A stretch of 64,000 bases of DNA from Klebsormidium nitens (lineage: Eukaryota; Streptophyta; Klebsormidiophyceae; Klebsormidiales; Klebsormidiaceae): assembly GCA_000708835.1 (NCBI GenBank), contig DF236959.1:108883-172882 (forward strand), given 5' to 3'. The position numbers and the translations under genes were made by a program. Under the pieces are notes generated by a model, which was not told the origin of the DNA, did no database searches, and saw only the letters and a program-made list of their open reading frames with translations. Shown here piece after piece: positions 24,401 to 36,069 of this stretch; position 1 is the stretch's first letter; every line of letters starts with the position of its first letter.

Positions 24401-25650
24401 GGTGAAAAACATTCTCGACGGTGGGGCCGCCAAGTTCGAGACGGGCGCTGGGGCGGAACGGCGAGTGGTGGACGTTAACCGGAAACGGATCAAGGTGGTG
24501 CGCCCGGGGCTGAGCAAGGCGTCGTTTTCGACTGTGGAGGTTAAGGGAACCTACGCGCCGCCGTTCAAGGTGAGGGCACTGGGGTTCTGGGGTTTTTGTG
24601 ATTTGCTGGAAAGAGCCTGAAAGAGGAGACCGAGGGCAGAGTTTGGTTTGGAATTGGTTCGAGGCGTCAGGAGATCGAGGATTGAGAGGTTTGCGGGAGG
24701 AACCTGAAAGAGGACTGGGTGAGGTGTAGACTGGCTTGAGGCGCCGGGTATCACAACAATTCAGGGTTTGCGGGAAGAGCCCGCAGGAAGAGCCTAGAAA
24801 AGGAAACCATGCCTGGATGGACGTATAGATTAGGATTGGAAATCTCATGCATCGTTTTGGGTTGAGACTGTTGTGGACGGAAGCAAGAGAGAAAGGTCGT
24901 GTTCAGCTGAAGGGATCTACGCGCTTTGTTTAGTAAGGCAGAGAAGAGGGCTGATGTCTCATCGTAGTTCCTTCATCAAAATCCTCCGTGAATTGAGAAA
25001 TGCGTGGAACCGAAGCAGTGAGCGTACACTGGTACTGCGCCAGGCGACAAGAGCCTCTGCTGGCCCATTTTGGATCGTCACAATAGCAGGTGATGGGGTC
25101 GGAGTCATGGACTACCCGAGCTTGCATTGGGTGTCTGAAATCTGTTTCAGCTCTGCCTTCTACCGAAACGCGACACTCTCCACGGTGTTTGAAAGCACGT
25201 CTTGCTCTGCGAAATGCAGATTCGAACCTCGCTCTTGTTACTGCTTTCGCTCAAGCATCCTAAGGAGCTAAATTTCAAAATATCGTTGAGCACGAACCTC
25301 TTTTTAACAGCCCAAAAGAAGGACGCGGAGGATATACGCTGATAGTGTGCATCCTTCTACAAAGTCAAGACCGCAAGTGCGAACGCCCCAGTTGCTCTAG
25401 CGCGTCACATCTGGACAACATAAGCATTGAACCTAGTGTCCTTTGACGGCCTTCCCTGCTCGGGTTTATAAACGACCTACTGATATGAGAGAAGACGTCC
25501 TCTTTTCAGGTGGAACTTTTTGGGGACGACCCGAACCGGCTCAAGATCGTCATCGACGATGAGAACGACATTGAGTTGGTTGTGCACACGCGCAACACCC
25601 GTGACGTGATTGCTTTAGCTGTCCGAGGTTTCGCTCAACGCTTCCACTGA
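3419..25650 (+). CDS. AIR9: AIR9 microtubule-associated protein, LRR plus 11 A9 repeats, 33 exons
   Basis: AIR9 proteins bind cortical microtubules, the preprophase band and the cortical division site in plants. Exons: 3419-3722, 4874-5109, 5533-5604, 5836-5901, 6274-6345, 6577-6642, 6942-7004, 7622-7687, 8107-8206, 8736-8837, 9777-10003, 10387-10501, 10875-10995, 11564-11739, 12182-12317, 12874-13028, 13520-13722, 14211-14325, 14889-15016, 15738-15906, 16496-16614, 16932-17100, 18012-18170, 18729-18848, 19308-19491, 19931-20052, 20676-20957, 21413-21551, 21873-22051, 22454-22615, 23736-23887, 24402-24569, 25510-25650. They total 4788 nt in one unbroken frame, about 1595 residues (the Arabidopsis protein is about 1700). 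Order: basic Ser/Pro-rich head, six LRR exons, a linker, eleven A9 repeats (motif DVG...YTPVR.DG), then the C-terminal domain with NRKRIKVV and DVIALAVRGFAQRF. The exon 2-3 junction (weak acceptor, short relative to Arabidopsis) is the least certain. Confidence 0.95.
5533..8206 (+). other. AIR9: AIR9 leucine-rich-repeat exon block
   Basis: Exons 3 to 8 (72, 66, 72, 66, 63 and 66 nt) each encode one LRR unit of 21-24 residues and all join in phase 0, so intron positions mark the repeat borders. Typical cores are FVYLRHNRLQSLEGIEVL, LFLAGNQLQSLTSLPQLP and VLAASNNRITSLRDLPHLP. Exon 9 caps the array (LRLDGNEFASRP..AGPTLRKLD). The intron after exon 7 starts GCAAGT at 7005 and is a GC-AG intron. 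Confidence 0.9.
17730..18535 (+). repeat. Decaying tandem copies of AIR9 exon 23 halves
   Basis: The 5' half of exon 23 occurs three times, starting near 17740, 17856 and 18012. Only the last continues as a proper exon. The copy at 17740 has lost its acceptor (CCGG in place of CCAG). The copy at 17856 keeps a good acceptor but reaches an in-frame TAG after ALGTSN. The 3' half and donor (GGTCGTCAGCAACCAAG, then GT) recur after the true donor at 18170: with GT donors ending near 18263 and 18348, then degenerate at 18421-18460 and 18520-18538. All copies are on the coding strand. Confidence 0.85.
23045..23830 (+). repeat. Five tandem copies of AIR9 exon 31 acceptor end
   Basis: An intron acceptor followed by GCCACC and exon-31-like sequence starts at 23057, 23223, 23388, 23570 and 23736, giving spacings of 166, 165, 182 and 166 bp. 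All five keep an AG acceptor with a pyrimidine-containing tract. Only the fifth gives the complete A9 half (DDVGSRLAARYTPVRDDG). The first four run into stops or frameshifts when joined to exon 30. Each unit also carries an AAACCCT-type motif ahead of the acceptor, except the fifth, where it is degraded. Confidence 0.88.
24402..25650 (+). other. AIR9: AIR9 conserved C-terminal domain (exons 32-33)
   Basis: Exon 32 (24402-24569) encodes the stretch around NRKRIKVVRPG and VKGTYAPPF. Exon 33 (25510-25650) encodes LKIVIDDENDIELVVHTRN and ends FAQRFH with TGA at 25648-25650. Compared with my recollection of the Arabidopsis protein, the segment before NRKRIKVV is a few residues shorter and the tail after FAQRF is missing. 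Both introns are phase 0. Confidence 0.9.
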
Positions 25651-27393
25651 GACTGTAGTGCACTAAAAGCACTAATCACATGCTTCGAGTACTAATATGA
25701 GTCAAAGTGAGAGTATGTATCTTCGGTAGAGCAGAGCAGAGAATAAAACAGCCCACTTGAACCGTCGTAGGTAGTGAGTGAAGCGGGAAAGCTAATACGC
25801 GTAGGCTGATACTAAGCTAGAATCCACGTATGTAAGGACGGGAATTAGATGCAGCCGTCGAGATCTTGTGCCTTGTGTGTGATCGATCATTGGGGATAAG
25901 CGTGTATCCTTCCTCCGACTGGACACAGGCCGTTTGGCCGCACTTTGGCGGCCCTCACATGGGTCCGAGTCGATGCGCGATCGATGCATGGTGTATAGCA
26001 GCCTCTGATCGAGCTCTAAATGATCGATTCATGTGACTGAGCTCTCGAGTATAGTATAGAAATTTACGGTGAAATTCCACCTGGTAAATCTGAAACGTAG
26101 GCCGCGGCTGCCGCGCCCCCGCGGTGCGCGACTCACACGAGCGCGGGGGCCGCCCGCGACGCGGAATCTGAGCTAGGAATTGAAAACTCGTACGGTAGTA
26201 CGTCAGCGGCCGGTGCACATGTACTCAGATGATCACGTGCCGGTCCGCCCATTTTCATACGTGCCTGGTCGGACAATTCGACGGCGACGTACATCGGACG
26301 GGGGTTACCTGTGTAACTTGTTGATTAAAGTTGTAACAATCTAAGTTGGCATATGGGGCCGGTCGGACGGCGTTTTCTAGCTCAGAGCCTCGGACTAATT
26401 CAGGAATATTATAAGCGGCAGGTATGAGCAAGTTCGTCAGCCTGGGACGGGTGGGGTTAGTCTGGGGGTCAGGGTGGGTACGTGTGCGGAGCAGGTAGAT
26501 AGTTGGGTTAAGGTTTTAGTTTTCGTTGCAGCTTACAATACCGGCGGCTCTTATGATTTATCATACCTAAATTAGTCCGTCACCTCAAATAATGGTGTTG
26601 AAGAAGGGCTCCTGGGCTTGTAAGTTGTACGGAAAACCCGCACCTGCAGTAAGTGCAACGCAGATGCATCATGCGACAGCCTCCGAGGATTTTTTTGGAG
26701 TGACCGGGGGTTGAATATCTTAATACAGTCGCCTATGGCCCATGGGGCCTGGGGCCTGGGCCATGTCAACCAGTACCGGTATCGTTAAACTGAGGAGCCT
26801 CGAGCAGATAATATCGTGTTGAAGAAAGGCTTGTACGGAAAACTCGCACCTGCATTGAAGGCAACGCAGATGCATCATGCGGCAGCCTAAGAATGCTGCC
26901 GCATGATGCATTTGCGTTGCATCTCAGCATGAATTGAGGATCGAACAGTCAGAAGTTTGAACACGTAGGCTGTCACATGATGCATCTGCGTTGCATTTAC
27001 TGCGCATGAATTCGGAACAGTGATCAAAACAGCTAGCTAGCCTCTACTGCAGATCATGTGTATGATGCAGCTCCGGATGCTGCTGAAAGGAGTACTTACT
27101 AGCGACTCGCCATGCATGATCAAATTGATCTTTAAACAAGAGGGACAGAAAGGACCCCGGAGGGCGTCCGGGGCCAGGCAGGCATTGCGAGGGCCGGGCC
27201 AACTGCACATGTGTAGATTGCAGCTTTGCAGGAGGCAGCGTTGCATTGAGCTCAGGAGGCTTGTTGCTTTCCGCACAGCCTTCCCAAAAGCGACACAGCT
27301 TGGCTACGGATAGCCAAGACTTCTGCAGCTAGTACAAGTGCGCAAAAACATCAGTTTCTGCAGAGCGTTGGCGAAACTGCGTGTTTGGCGAGC
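25651..27393. other. Intergenic region between AIR9 and P450
   Basis: No coding region was recognised. An AATAAA about 90 bp after the AIR9 stop (near 25742) could be its polyadenylation signal. A short very GC-rich patch lies at 26100-26165, with complementary CGCGCCCCCGCG-type and CGCGGGGGC-type tracts. The second half holds the hairpin and repeat family listed separately. The P450 promoter must lie in the last few hundred bases. Confidence 0.55.
26592..27012. repeat. Short inverted and direct repeat family with a 26-bp hairpin
   Basis: A module (TGTTGAAGAA..., then TACGGAAAAC.CGCACCTGCA, then CAACGCAGATGCATCATGCG) occurs directly at about 26592-26685 and 26818-26886. Its 3' part recurs inverted at 26895-26920 and about 26970-27000. 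The second direct copy and first inverted copy form a hairpin: arms 26861-26886 and 26895-26920 pair over 26 bases with one mismatch around an 8-base loop. It could be a foldback or MITE remnant, or a small-RNA precursor; the sequence alone does not decide. Confidence 0.75.
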
Positions 27394-30300
27394 ATGATCA
27401 AGCACCTCCTCCGTTTAAGCTCTTGCTGCTTGAAGTCAAGGACCAACACCCTGCCCACTCTCCGTAGAGCTTTCCTTTCAAAAATGTCGTCGGCGCCTTC
27501 TATCCCCGGGAAACGGGGCTATTTGCCTCAGGCGTGCGAAACTGGGGGGGATTTTTGGGGATTGTTGACGCAAGTGTCAGCACCAGGTTGCCTGCTGGTC
27601 ATGATGGCCAGTCTGGGAGCTTTGCTGGTGTTAAGCGCCTACTTTGTTGCTCAGGGCATTCTCAGCCGCACAAGGAGGTGCGAGAAGGATCCAAAAGAAA
27701 GGAGGCCTCAGGCGGTTCCTGTTTACACCTGCGGCGTTCCTTTGTTCGGGCCGGCGCTGAGGTTCCTATTTGCGCCAGACAAAGTGTTGCGGGACGCGAA
27801 TTCAAAGCACAAGTCTGCTTTTGCGCTGCTGCTCCCTTTCAAGAGCCGGCTCATCTTCATAACAGGACCACAAGCGACCAGGTGAGCTTAAGATTGCTTT
27901 TGTTGTAGAGTCAGCAAGCAGATTGTCAGCTCCTCACTACTCTTAATGGATACTTGAGCATAGTGCTTGTAGAGAAGTTGACTTGTTTGACAATACCAGC
28001 TGAATAATATGAATCTGACTCAAAATTCCTCTGCTGTGCGACCTCCTGTCCTCGACGGTTCTTGAGGACGGGTCTTGTTGCAAAACTTATCGTGTGTTCA
28101 ATTTGAAAGCGATCTCAGCGGCCCTTGTAATCATGGAGGCACGGCCTCAAGCAAGGGAAGTTCAAAAGCTATGGACTACCGTTCCTGCAAGCTGCAATGC
28201 TCATTTCTGACTCGTGCATTATGCAGTCTAAAGATAGGGTCATGCCGCGTCTCTGAAGGAAAGATTACAATCGCCAGCACCTTCTGGTCCCCTTCGATTA
28301 TTGAAGCACCTCTTGGATCATCTGACTGTCAGCTGGGCTCTAGAAGTTGTCGATCAACCAGAACGGAGCCTGCAATGGTCACACTCAGTTGAAGCCATAA
28401 GAGGCAAGGGACGTTTATCATTGCTCTGGGCAGTTTTCATTGCTTCACTGCCAACATATCTATCTCTTGTGGTAATTCTGGAAAGTCATATTTGGGTGTT
28501 AACTTGGTTCACACACCATGCTGTCAGCATATGGTTGTTTGGGGTCTGAGAGATCTGACACCAGTGACTATCTCCTTGGGAGAATCAGGATACTTTAACA
28601 CAAAAAGGTTCAGTGAGCATCTTCAGTTGATTGGCATTTAGGGTCAGCCAGCATATTCTGGAGGTCTAGCGGAGACTTGGGCAGCATAGATTAAGCTCAA
28701 ACCCTTCTTTGGCAACTGGATCTGTTGGATCCGCAATACACACTGTATAAAGGGATGTTATTGAAATTCAGCCAGTCACAAAAACAGGCTTTTTACCGTC
28801 TGCCGAAAGCAAAACCTTGACGTAACCCACTCCTGACCAGCCTTAACCAGCATGAAAATCTGTAGCAAACCTCTTCAGGTGGTTCTTCAACGCGGCTGGC
28901 GCCCATGGCTCGACTTCCAGGGACCACGACCTAGACCTCGCAGACGCGATTGCGGACCTGATCCCTCCGTACATGTTTGGCACAAAAGTGATGGATCATG
29001 CGCCTTACAGCAAGTACGTTGCGCATGGACTTGGGATGCACGCAAGGTAAGGCGCACCCTCTGCTTGAAAGGGTGCGGAAGAGACCAGAAATTGACATTC
29101 ACAGGTTCAGAAAGAAGTGATCTGTAAGATGAGCTGCGCATGTTTCAGGTGTGAAGTACATGACACTGTGTTCGTCACGTCCTGATGGGTATGAGCTCGC
29201 AGCTCTCAGATTCTGTCTCAGTTTGGGCTCTAAAATGGCCTGGGTTGTATCCTGCTCTGTGGAAAGCATCTATTTTGGAGGGCCTGATAACACGGTAACC
29301 GACCAGAACGGAACTTTTTATTTCTCGAAACTGGAACAGCTTGCTCAAGAACGCGTGGTACTTTCCCACTATGCTAGACGGTGTAATATGAACCTCTATC
29401 CCAAGGCTATCCAGCGCAGTTGCCAGGGACTGCGTTATATTTGCTGCCCAGCCCAACTTTCAAGCAGGGATGTGTGCTGAGTTCCCCCGCTCGTTCTTCT
29501 CACTCCAGCTCAAAAACCCATTTTTCGATTGTTCAGACTTCCCGGCCTTGTGCCTTCAAGGACTTTCACTCAAAAACTCTATATATCTGAATGATTGAAA
29601 TTACGTTATCTGGTATAATGATCAGGCACGATTCACCAGACCACTCCATCCTGCTTCCAGAGACCCGAGGACCACTCAACATTTTGACTAGGTTCGTCGG
29701 CATTGCCTAGGCTGCCCCAAAAGTCAAAAAGGGTCGACGCAGCTTCAAAATAGTGCACTTCTCGTCCTTCTCTTTCCCCGCGTTATCATATCAGCGACTG
29801 TTCCCCTCTTCCCGATTCTTGATTACCGATCACGTCATATCCACCAAGTTCGTCCCTGTTTTTCACTGTCCGAGCTTGTATTCCGTTCGTTTCAGGCTCC
29901 GCGCTTATGTTGCCGCACTAGGAGGCCACGTGGACCGCCGCCTCGCATCCTGGGCTCAGGCTGACGTCATCGACCTCTTCCGCGAGTCCTCTCGCCTGGT
30001 GATGTCCCTGATGATCAGGCTCGTTTTCGGGGAAGACGTCGAAGCGCGCTTCCCGGAACTAGGGGACCTTTACTTCGATTTCGATACTTTGGCCACCAAT
30101 CCGGCGGTCATGCTGGTGCCGTGGTGCGTCAGCCCTCTCGGCCGACGTTTCCAACATGCGAGGTGAGGACCTCCCGTTCGTGATTGGGGCGGAGGCCGGT
30201 TTTGACCGGGTCTAGGTCGCTTTTTGTGTTGCTCTTTCACCTTTTCTTGCCTGAGGTTCAACAGTATGATGAGCATTCTTGAAGTGCTGCACTCGTCGCC

Positions 30301-32376
30301 GCTCAAAGGTCTGCTAACGCTTCCATCGTACCAGAAAAACTAGTGGAGAGTGGAGATAGAACGGACTGGACAACGAGAAAACGTTGTCTTTTCTTCCGAC
30401 GCCCAGAGGCGATGTAGATGCTTGGATCCAGAGGCCGTCTCACGCGTTCAAATTCGATCCATTGCACAGCTGTGGCACGCAGTGGCACAACGTCAGACAA
30501 GCGTTAAGTCAAGATAGTCGTCTGGACGATCCTATCGTTTTGCAAAGATATCCAGGATCTCTTGAACGGGAATAAAACGCATTTCGTGTCACGTGGTTCA
30601 GAACACATTGCGGGTACGTACCCGACGTATCTTCCAAGCGCTGCTTACGTGGCATCGCGTCTGCAGGGATCAGATTGAGGCCATCATAACGACTGTGGTA
30701 ACGGAGCGGCTGGCGGAACGGAACGGAAAAGAGCGGAAGGCGGAACGGATGGACGTCCTCCAATACCTCATTGAGGCTCGAGCCGAGCAGAGGGATCCGG
30801 AGCCACTCGTCAAAGTGCTGATGATAGTCCTCTTTGCTGGCCACGCCAACACGGTACGTCACGTACGGTTTGAAAGCTCCTGAAGCTAGCTGGCCGAAGG
30901 CAACGGATTTGTTACGCAGGGATGTCTTTCTATTCGTGTGACGTTTTCGTGGCTTGCTTGGCGCGCGGGAGAACTGAGGGTCGGGCAGCTATCTTTGCAA
31001 TGAGACGAAACCAACAAGATATCAGCTGTGCACTTTCACCGGATGTAGAAGAGATATCCAAATATGAATCTCGCAGACGTAGAGTCGTCTTATATTCTTC
31101 TGGGTTGCTTGTAGCCTTGCGAGTCGCGATCATGGTGTAAGCAATCTTGACGCGCTCGCAGGACAGAAGTCGTCCGTTAACTTTGATCCCCACTTTTGAC
31201 AACAGCCTTAGGTTACGGTCACGGTCTCGCTTAGCTTCCTGCGGTTGAAACAATGTTCGTCAAATATTTTGTCAGTGTTGAAACAGGTTGGAAACCTGAG
31301 TTGGACGATTGCCAACGTGGTTGCGAACGACGATTTGAAGCGAGAGGTATGCGCAGAAGTGCGGTCGCCGGGCCATCCGTTTAACCGGACGGCGGCCGCC
31401 GGTGGCGACCTCGTGGCGGCCGGCCTGTCGACCGCCGAGAACAGAAATGAGCTGTCGCTCCTGGAGAAGTGCATGCGGGAGGTGAATCGATTCTACAGTA
31501 CGTTGTACTTGGTCAGAAAGGTAGGTAATATAACTTGGGTATGCAGGTTGATTTGTACAAAAGGGCAAATGCCCTTAGTGGCACAAGCGCCAGCGCAATT
31601 CAGGTCGCCGCAATCACAAACTCGAAAAGAACAGATCGAGTATATACAAGAGGACAATGTCGAACCGCGCTATGCACAATTCTGTCAAAGAATCCGGTCG
31701 TCCTGTCCTACTGTTCCCGCTGACTGAATAGTCGAATTGGGACCGAGCGTGCAGTCAGCTGGTCAATCCAGATATAGCTGTGTGCAGACAGAAACTGCGA
31801 AGCCCCTTAAAAAACGCGATTGGACGAAGGCCTTTCAATGCTACTTAGAATGGATTCTCAGTCGCTGGCAGTAACCTCAAATACGATCAGCAATTTACCG
31901 AAAACCTGCTTTCTCATTCAATCTCACTCAGTCGGGTGCTTGAAAGGAAGCTGCCACGGATTCTTTCTTTGACTCATGCTAGTGTCTCTTCGCAGGTACG
32001 AAAAGCGTGTTGCATCGAAGGGCACTCCCTGCCCAAAGGCGCCATCGTGGCCGTCAGTCCGTTACTCACCCACTTCGACGAGGCCACATTTGAAGCCCCC
32101 AACACGTTCAACCCGCACCGCTTCACGAAGTCAAAGCTTGAGACGCTCATAGCAGATGGCACTTACATAGCGTTTGGGAGGGGCAGGCACCAGTGTCCAG
32201 GGAAGCGTCTCGTTCACACTGTCCTGCACCTGATTTGGGCAACTTTATTCAGAGAGTATGACGTCAAAATGGAGAATGAAACGGTACCCGGGCCAAACTA
32301 CGTGGGCGCAATTGGGGCGCCGACGCCTAGTCAAGTCATACGGTTGGTCGTGCGCAAGCGGAGTGAGTCCCATTAG
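27394..32376 (+). CDS. Cytochrome P450 monooxygenase, six exons
   Basis: A haem-thiolate monooxygenase, probably anchored in the endoplasmic reticulum. Exons 27394-27881, 28879-29046, 29896-30162, 30667-30853, 31287-31520 and 31996-32376 join in consistent phase to 574 residues. There is a basic N-terminal leader of about 60 residues, a membrane segment around CLLVMMASLGALLVLSAYFV, and a PLFGPALRFLF entry region. Motifs follow: AGHANT (I helix, oxygen activation), EVNR (K-helix ExxR), FNPHRF (PERF-type) and FGRGRHQCPGKR with the haem-ligand Cys. The layout and the tail after the haem loop recall CYP51/CYP7-type proteins, but I cannot name the family or substrate. The leader could be a targeting peptide; an internal Met at about 27484 is an alternative start. 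A decayed copy of exon 3 lies at 38600-38860. Confidence 0.9.
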
Positions 32377-33019
32377 CCTCCGTCGATTGATCACCTTGAA
32401 GAAGAAAAGATTGTAATGCTATTTTCGAAGTTGGCCAGATGTAAGTATTCTTTTCATCCAATTGTAGATAGTGCCTCTAGGACACTGTAACGGCTGCATC
32501 GACACGTCGCAGTGCGGCCTTTTTGGTCCGGTCCTGCTTACTAGTGTAAGTAAGCGGTTATTATTGAGAGTAGGCATCTTTCGACAAGCCGCAAGCGAAC
32601 AGGGCCCGGGATGCGCCGCAAAACGTGCTCGTGGCAATTGCATTGGCTGCGCGCAACGGTCATTTGAGGTGCTGCAACATGCATGCCGGCGTGTATTAAA
32701 CCTTACTTTATATTATTCCGACGTTTGCGCCATATCTCTGTCACCAAACGAACTTGAAGAATCTGCATCAATTTTACATCCAATTCGGGCAGTGGCCCTC
32801 ATTAAGAGGTCAACCCGAGCAAAAACACTTGATCACTGGCAGTAGGCCCGTTGATACCTAAATACGGTGCATGACGGTATTCGAATAGTGAATGAAAGTT
32901 TTCTTTTCTGGTCCTTTTGCTTTCGGTTGGATTTGTCTCGTCTTGTAAACAACTCAATTCTGATTCAAAACTTGAAAGGATGTACGTCGTGCCAAGAATT
33001 TTGCCGGGAGCGCGCTTTA
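32377..33019. other. Convergent 3' region of P450 and F-box gene A
   Basis: The P450 (plus) and the F-box-like gene A (minus) converge here. No coding region or repeat was recognised; the stretch should hold both 3' untranslated regions. Confidence 0.5.
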
Positions 33020-34533
33020 TCAAAATACAAGCTCAAGCTCAGGGCGTCCGTCGCGAAAGGCGATCAGTGCTCTCACACTTTTTGACGAAAAGTATCCATC
33101 GGACCCTATTGTTAAAATTCTTAACTGCGGAAAACCCCCGGCCGTGACGGTGTGGAGAACCGAACAGAAGTCGCTCTCAAAGGATCTCGAGCGCTCGAAG
33201 CGAACGGTCAGCTTCTTCAGCTTGGGCAGCTTTGCTGGTCCTGCGATCAATCTACACGCTTCTACCAACTTACCGCCAGGAATCTCTAGCTCCTCCAGGT
33301 GCTCGAGCCGTTTGAGGAAGCCAGAAACGTCCCCTAGAACCGCCTTCTCCGTATCAAAGGAAACAAAAGTCAGGCCTGAGCAGCTTTTAATTGCTTCCAG
33401 AAGTGCACCGCTGGGGTCCCACCGACAACTGTTGTCTTGGTCGGCTTTGATCACAAGTTTCACTAGCTTCCATTGAGCTGAGACTGTCACGTTGCTCGAG
33501 CCATTGATCTCAAGGTCCCTCAGATTGGGTGCAGCAATCGCGGTGACTCCTTGAGCTCTGTTCTGCAGTGCGAGCTTGTACAGCCTTGGAGTGCGGATGT
33601 CCAGCATCACGTCACAAGAGGGAATCCACACATCCAAGACTTCAAGACTCTCTAATTCAAGCAGAAAACAGCCAGGAACCACTTTAGGGTAGCCTGCTTC
33701 GAAACGATAGACGTCTTTGATCTCCAGCTGCTGAAGCTTCGGACACATACTGATCAGAGTCGACATCGCCTGAGTATCCCGCGCACTATCCTGCATGACC
33801 AACCTCCTTAACTCTAGAAAAGGCTGGAAATTTGTTTCTAGGCTTGGAGATGCTGCCAGACGAGGGTATTGTAAGGACTGAAATCGGCACCAATGCCCGT
33901 CGGCCAGCGCGAGAGTTCTTATTTGCGGGCAACTTGCTGCAAGGGCTTTCAGCATCCGGTTGCAGTGGTTGAAGCTGCTCCAATGGCAATCGCGCGCTCG
34001 AAGTTGATGCATATCGGCTTTGGATTAGGCGCATCGCAGACCACTGCAAATCGCTGAAGGCAAGGGGTTTGCAGGAAGAGCTGCTCGAAACCCTCGGAAA
34101 GGTCATTGAAAAGGCCAAACAATGCCTCAAGGGCCCTCTTGCCTCCCAGTTCTTGGAAGAAGTCCCAATCTGTGACTTGGCCCACTTTGATATCTTCCTG
34201 ACGATGCCTGAGAGTTATCACGAGGCCCTTCGCGCACCTTGCTCTAGCAAGAAGCCCAGCAAGTCCCTGCAGGTCGCGCTTGGCACGCAGAGGACTGATC
34301 CTACAGTGTAGTGTTTGTACCATGGACGCAACTTGGAGAAAGTGCTTGGAAACCGTCTGTAAGCGGCACAACTCTTTGACTCGAGGCCACATCATCGAGG
34401 CTTCCACGCACGATCCCAGCTTCTCCTCAAGGTTCCCAGATTTGAAATCCTTGCAGTCCGAACAGCAAGCAGCCCTATGAAGGATTTCCTGCAGCAAGGC
34501 CACCGGGAGACGGTCCAAGTCGCAGGATTCCAT
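33020..34533 (-). pseudogene. F-box/LRR-like gene A, one frameshift
   Basis: Member of the local family of large single-exon proteins with an F-box-like head and a leucine-rich tail. Such proteins usually serve as substrate receptors of SCF ubiquitin ligases; that role is inference. The head (DLDRLPVALLQEILHRA, then ELCRLQTVSKHFLQVAS) is F-box-like and starts at Met 34533, where the paralogues also start; the open frame extends to 34605. The first frame runs to a stop just before 33949. A second frame, open upstream from about 34012, continues to 33020 with LRR-type motifs (LEELEIPGGKL, LKKLTVRF). Comparison with paralogues places a one- or two-base indel at about 33958-33965. Both halves are well conserved, so this is a young pseudogene or a sequencing or assembly error. 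Confidence 0.7.
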
Positions 34534-36069
34534 CTCCTTTCTCTTCTTACCAGTACTCAGGTCTCTTTTATTGCAGAAGCTGGTAGTTTGGCTCTCAGCT
34601 CGCAAGTCACCTTTGCTAGGCGCCTGAAAGCAGAGTCTTCCCAGAGTTTGTTCACATCAATATCACTGGCCTCTCGGACCCTTTCAGGTACATGCCAGGG
34701 TTCTGGGGGTTTGCTTGGAAGGATATTACGAAGGGCGGCCGCCGCCCCTCTAAAATTGTGCCCGCGGCCGCCGGCCGTCGCCGCCGTCGCAAGTAAAGTC
34801 ATAGAGGCTACACGCAAGGCAATCGACAAGCACGCCGCTCAATTCGAAGCTTTAGTCCTGCAAAACCCAAAGGCACGCACAATAAACCTGAGACGGCGCC
34901 ACTCGGCGCTGGCCGCCTAGCCGCTGGGCGCTGCCGCCGCCGCCGGCCGCCTGCTTCAAGGAAGAGATATGTGATCCTACCTGCCTCAAATAGTTTTGAG
35001 TGCCTTCCTAAGACGGCCGCTGATGATCGGATATTTTTCCCAGTTACCAGTTGGGCGTTCCAAGATTGTAGACTCATTTGTTGGATCGTCGAGTGCACCA
35101 TTTCCAACCGCGCTTTGCTTCAGCAATCGATGAAGGTGTCAACTTCAATAGCAGCTTCGATGGATCGCTCTTGATGCGAGAACGCGGCGCGCGTGCGCAT
35201 CCGGGGAAGGTCGCTCTCGGTTGCACAGCTTCTGCAACAATCACGTTAAGAACGGTACGTGAATCTGTAAGCAGAGCTCTTCGGTCGTCTAGTCAATCTT
35301 TTGAGTACTGGTCAAGTCCAAATCTCAGTAACGGGTGAAACTCGATCCGCAAGTCAAACAGATGCGCGTCATTAACCTCCGGTTTTGCGCATTCACATAC
35401 TGTGTTCTAAGAGTTGCTTAAATTGACGAGTCGTCAATAGTGTAGAGTTGAGTGGTTATGTGCCATACACACCTGCTAGCGGTCGCCCCATGCCTTTGAT
35501 ACGCACGGGCTTGTAGGGAAGTGTCCACAGACTGGAGTAAGAGCAGAGCACTGAGCCGCTTAAGCAGACTTGCTTGACATGGCATGCGTCTGTACATAAA
35601 GATCATTCGAAATTCATGATGCTGTGTTGTAGATTTCATCTTCCCATCAACTCGTCCTTGTGTTGCATCGAGAGATCCTACGTACTCGTTCCTTGTTCTA
35701 GCACAGGCAAGGACAGGCAGGCAAACTACGTTTTATCTCGAAGCATCTTCAATTCGAATCAGCTCAGCCCACTGGCGAACGGCCTAATTACTAATCTTGC
35801 GTGTCGAAAACCATACGGCTCATTGCATGGTAAAAGCTTTAAGAAAAGCGTAATTTCCAGATCAAAACGCTTTCCTTTAAACGGGCGAAAATTGAGATAA
35901 AGCTGAGAGACCCTGTCAAGAAAGATTCTCATAGGTGCAAAACCCAGGTGTTCTATCAAGCGTATGTATGTGTACCCGGTCTAGCTTATAGATACTTGGA
36001 ATCATACCCTGTCTCTTTCAATCGCTTAACTTCCTCCCAAACTCCATGTACGATTCAAAGCCTCTGTTC
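34534..36069. other. Intergenic region with GC-rich patches
   Basis: No gene recognised. Two GC-rich patches at about 34735-34795 and 34895-34955 consist of CGG/CCG-type repeats and self-complementary GGCCGCC tracts. Plus-strand frames across them (for example 34477-34920) read as low-complexity Ala/Arg-rich peptides and are probably not coding. The region must contain the promoter of gene A and the 3' end of gene B. Confidence 0.45.
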
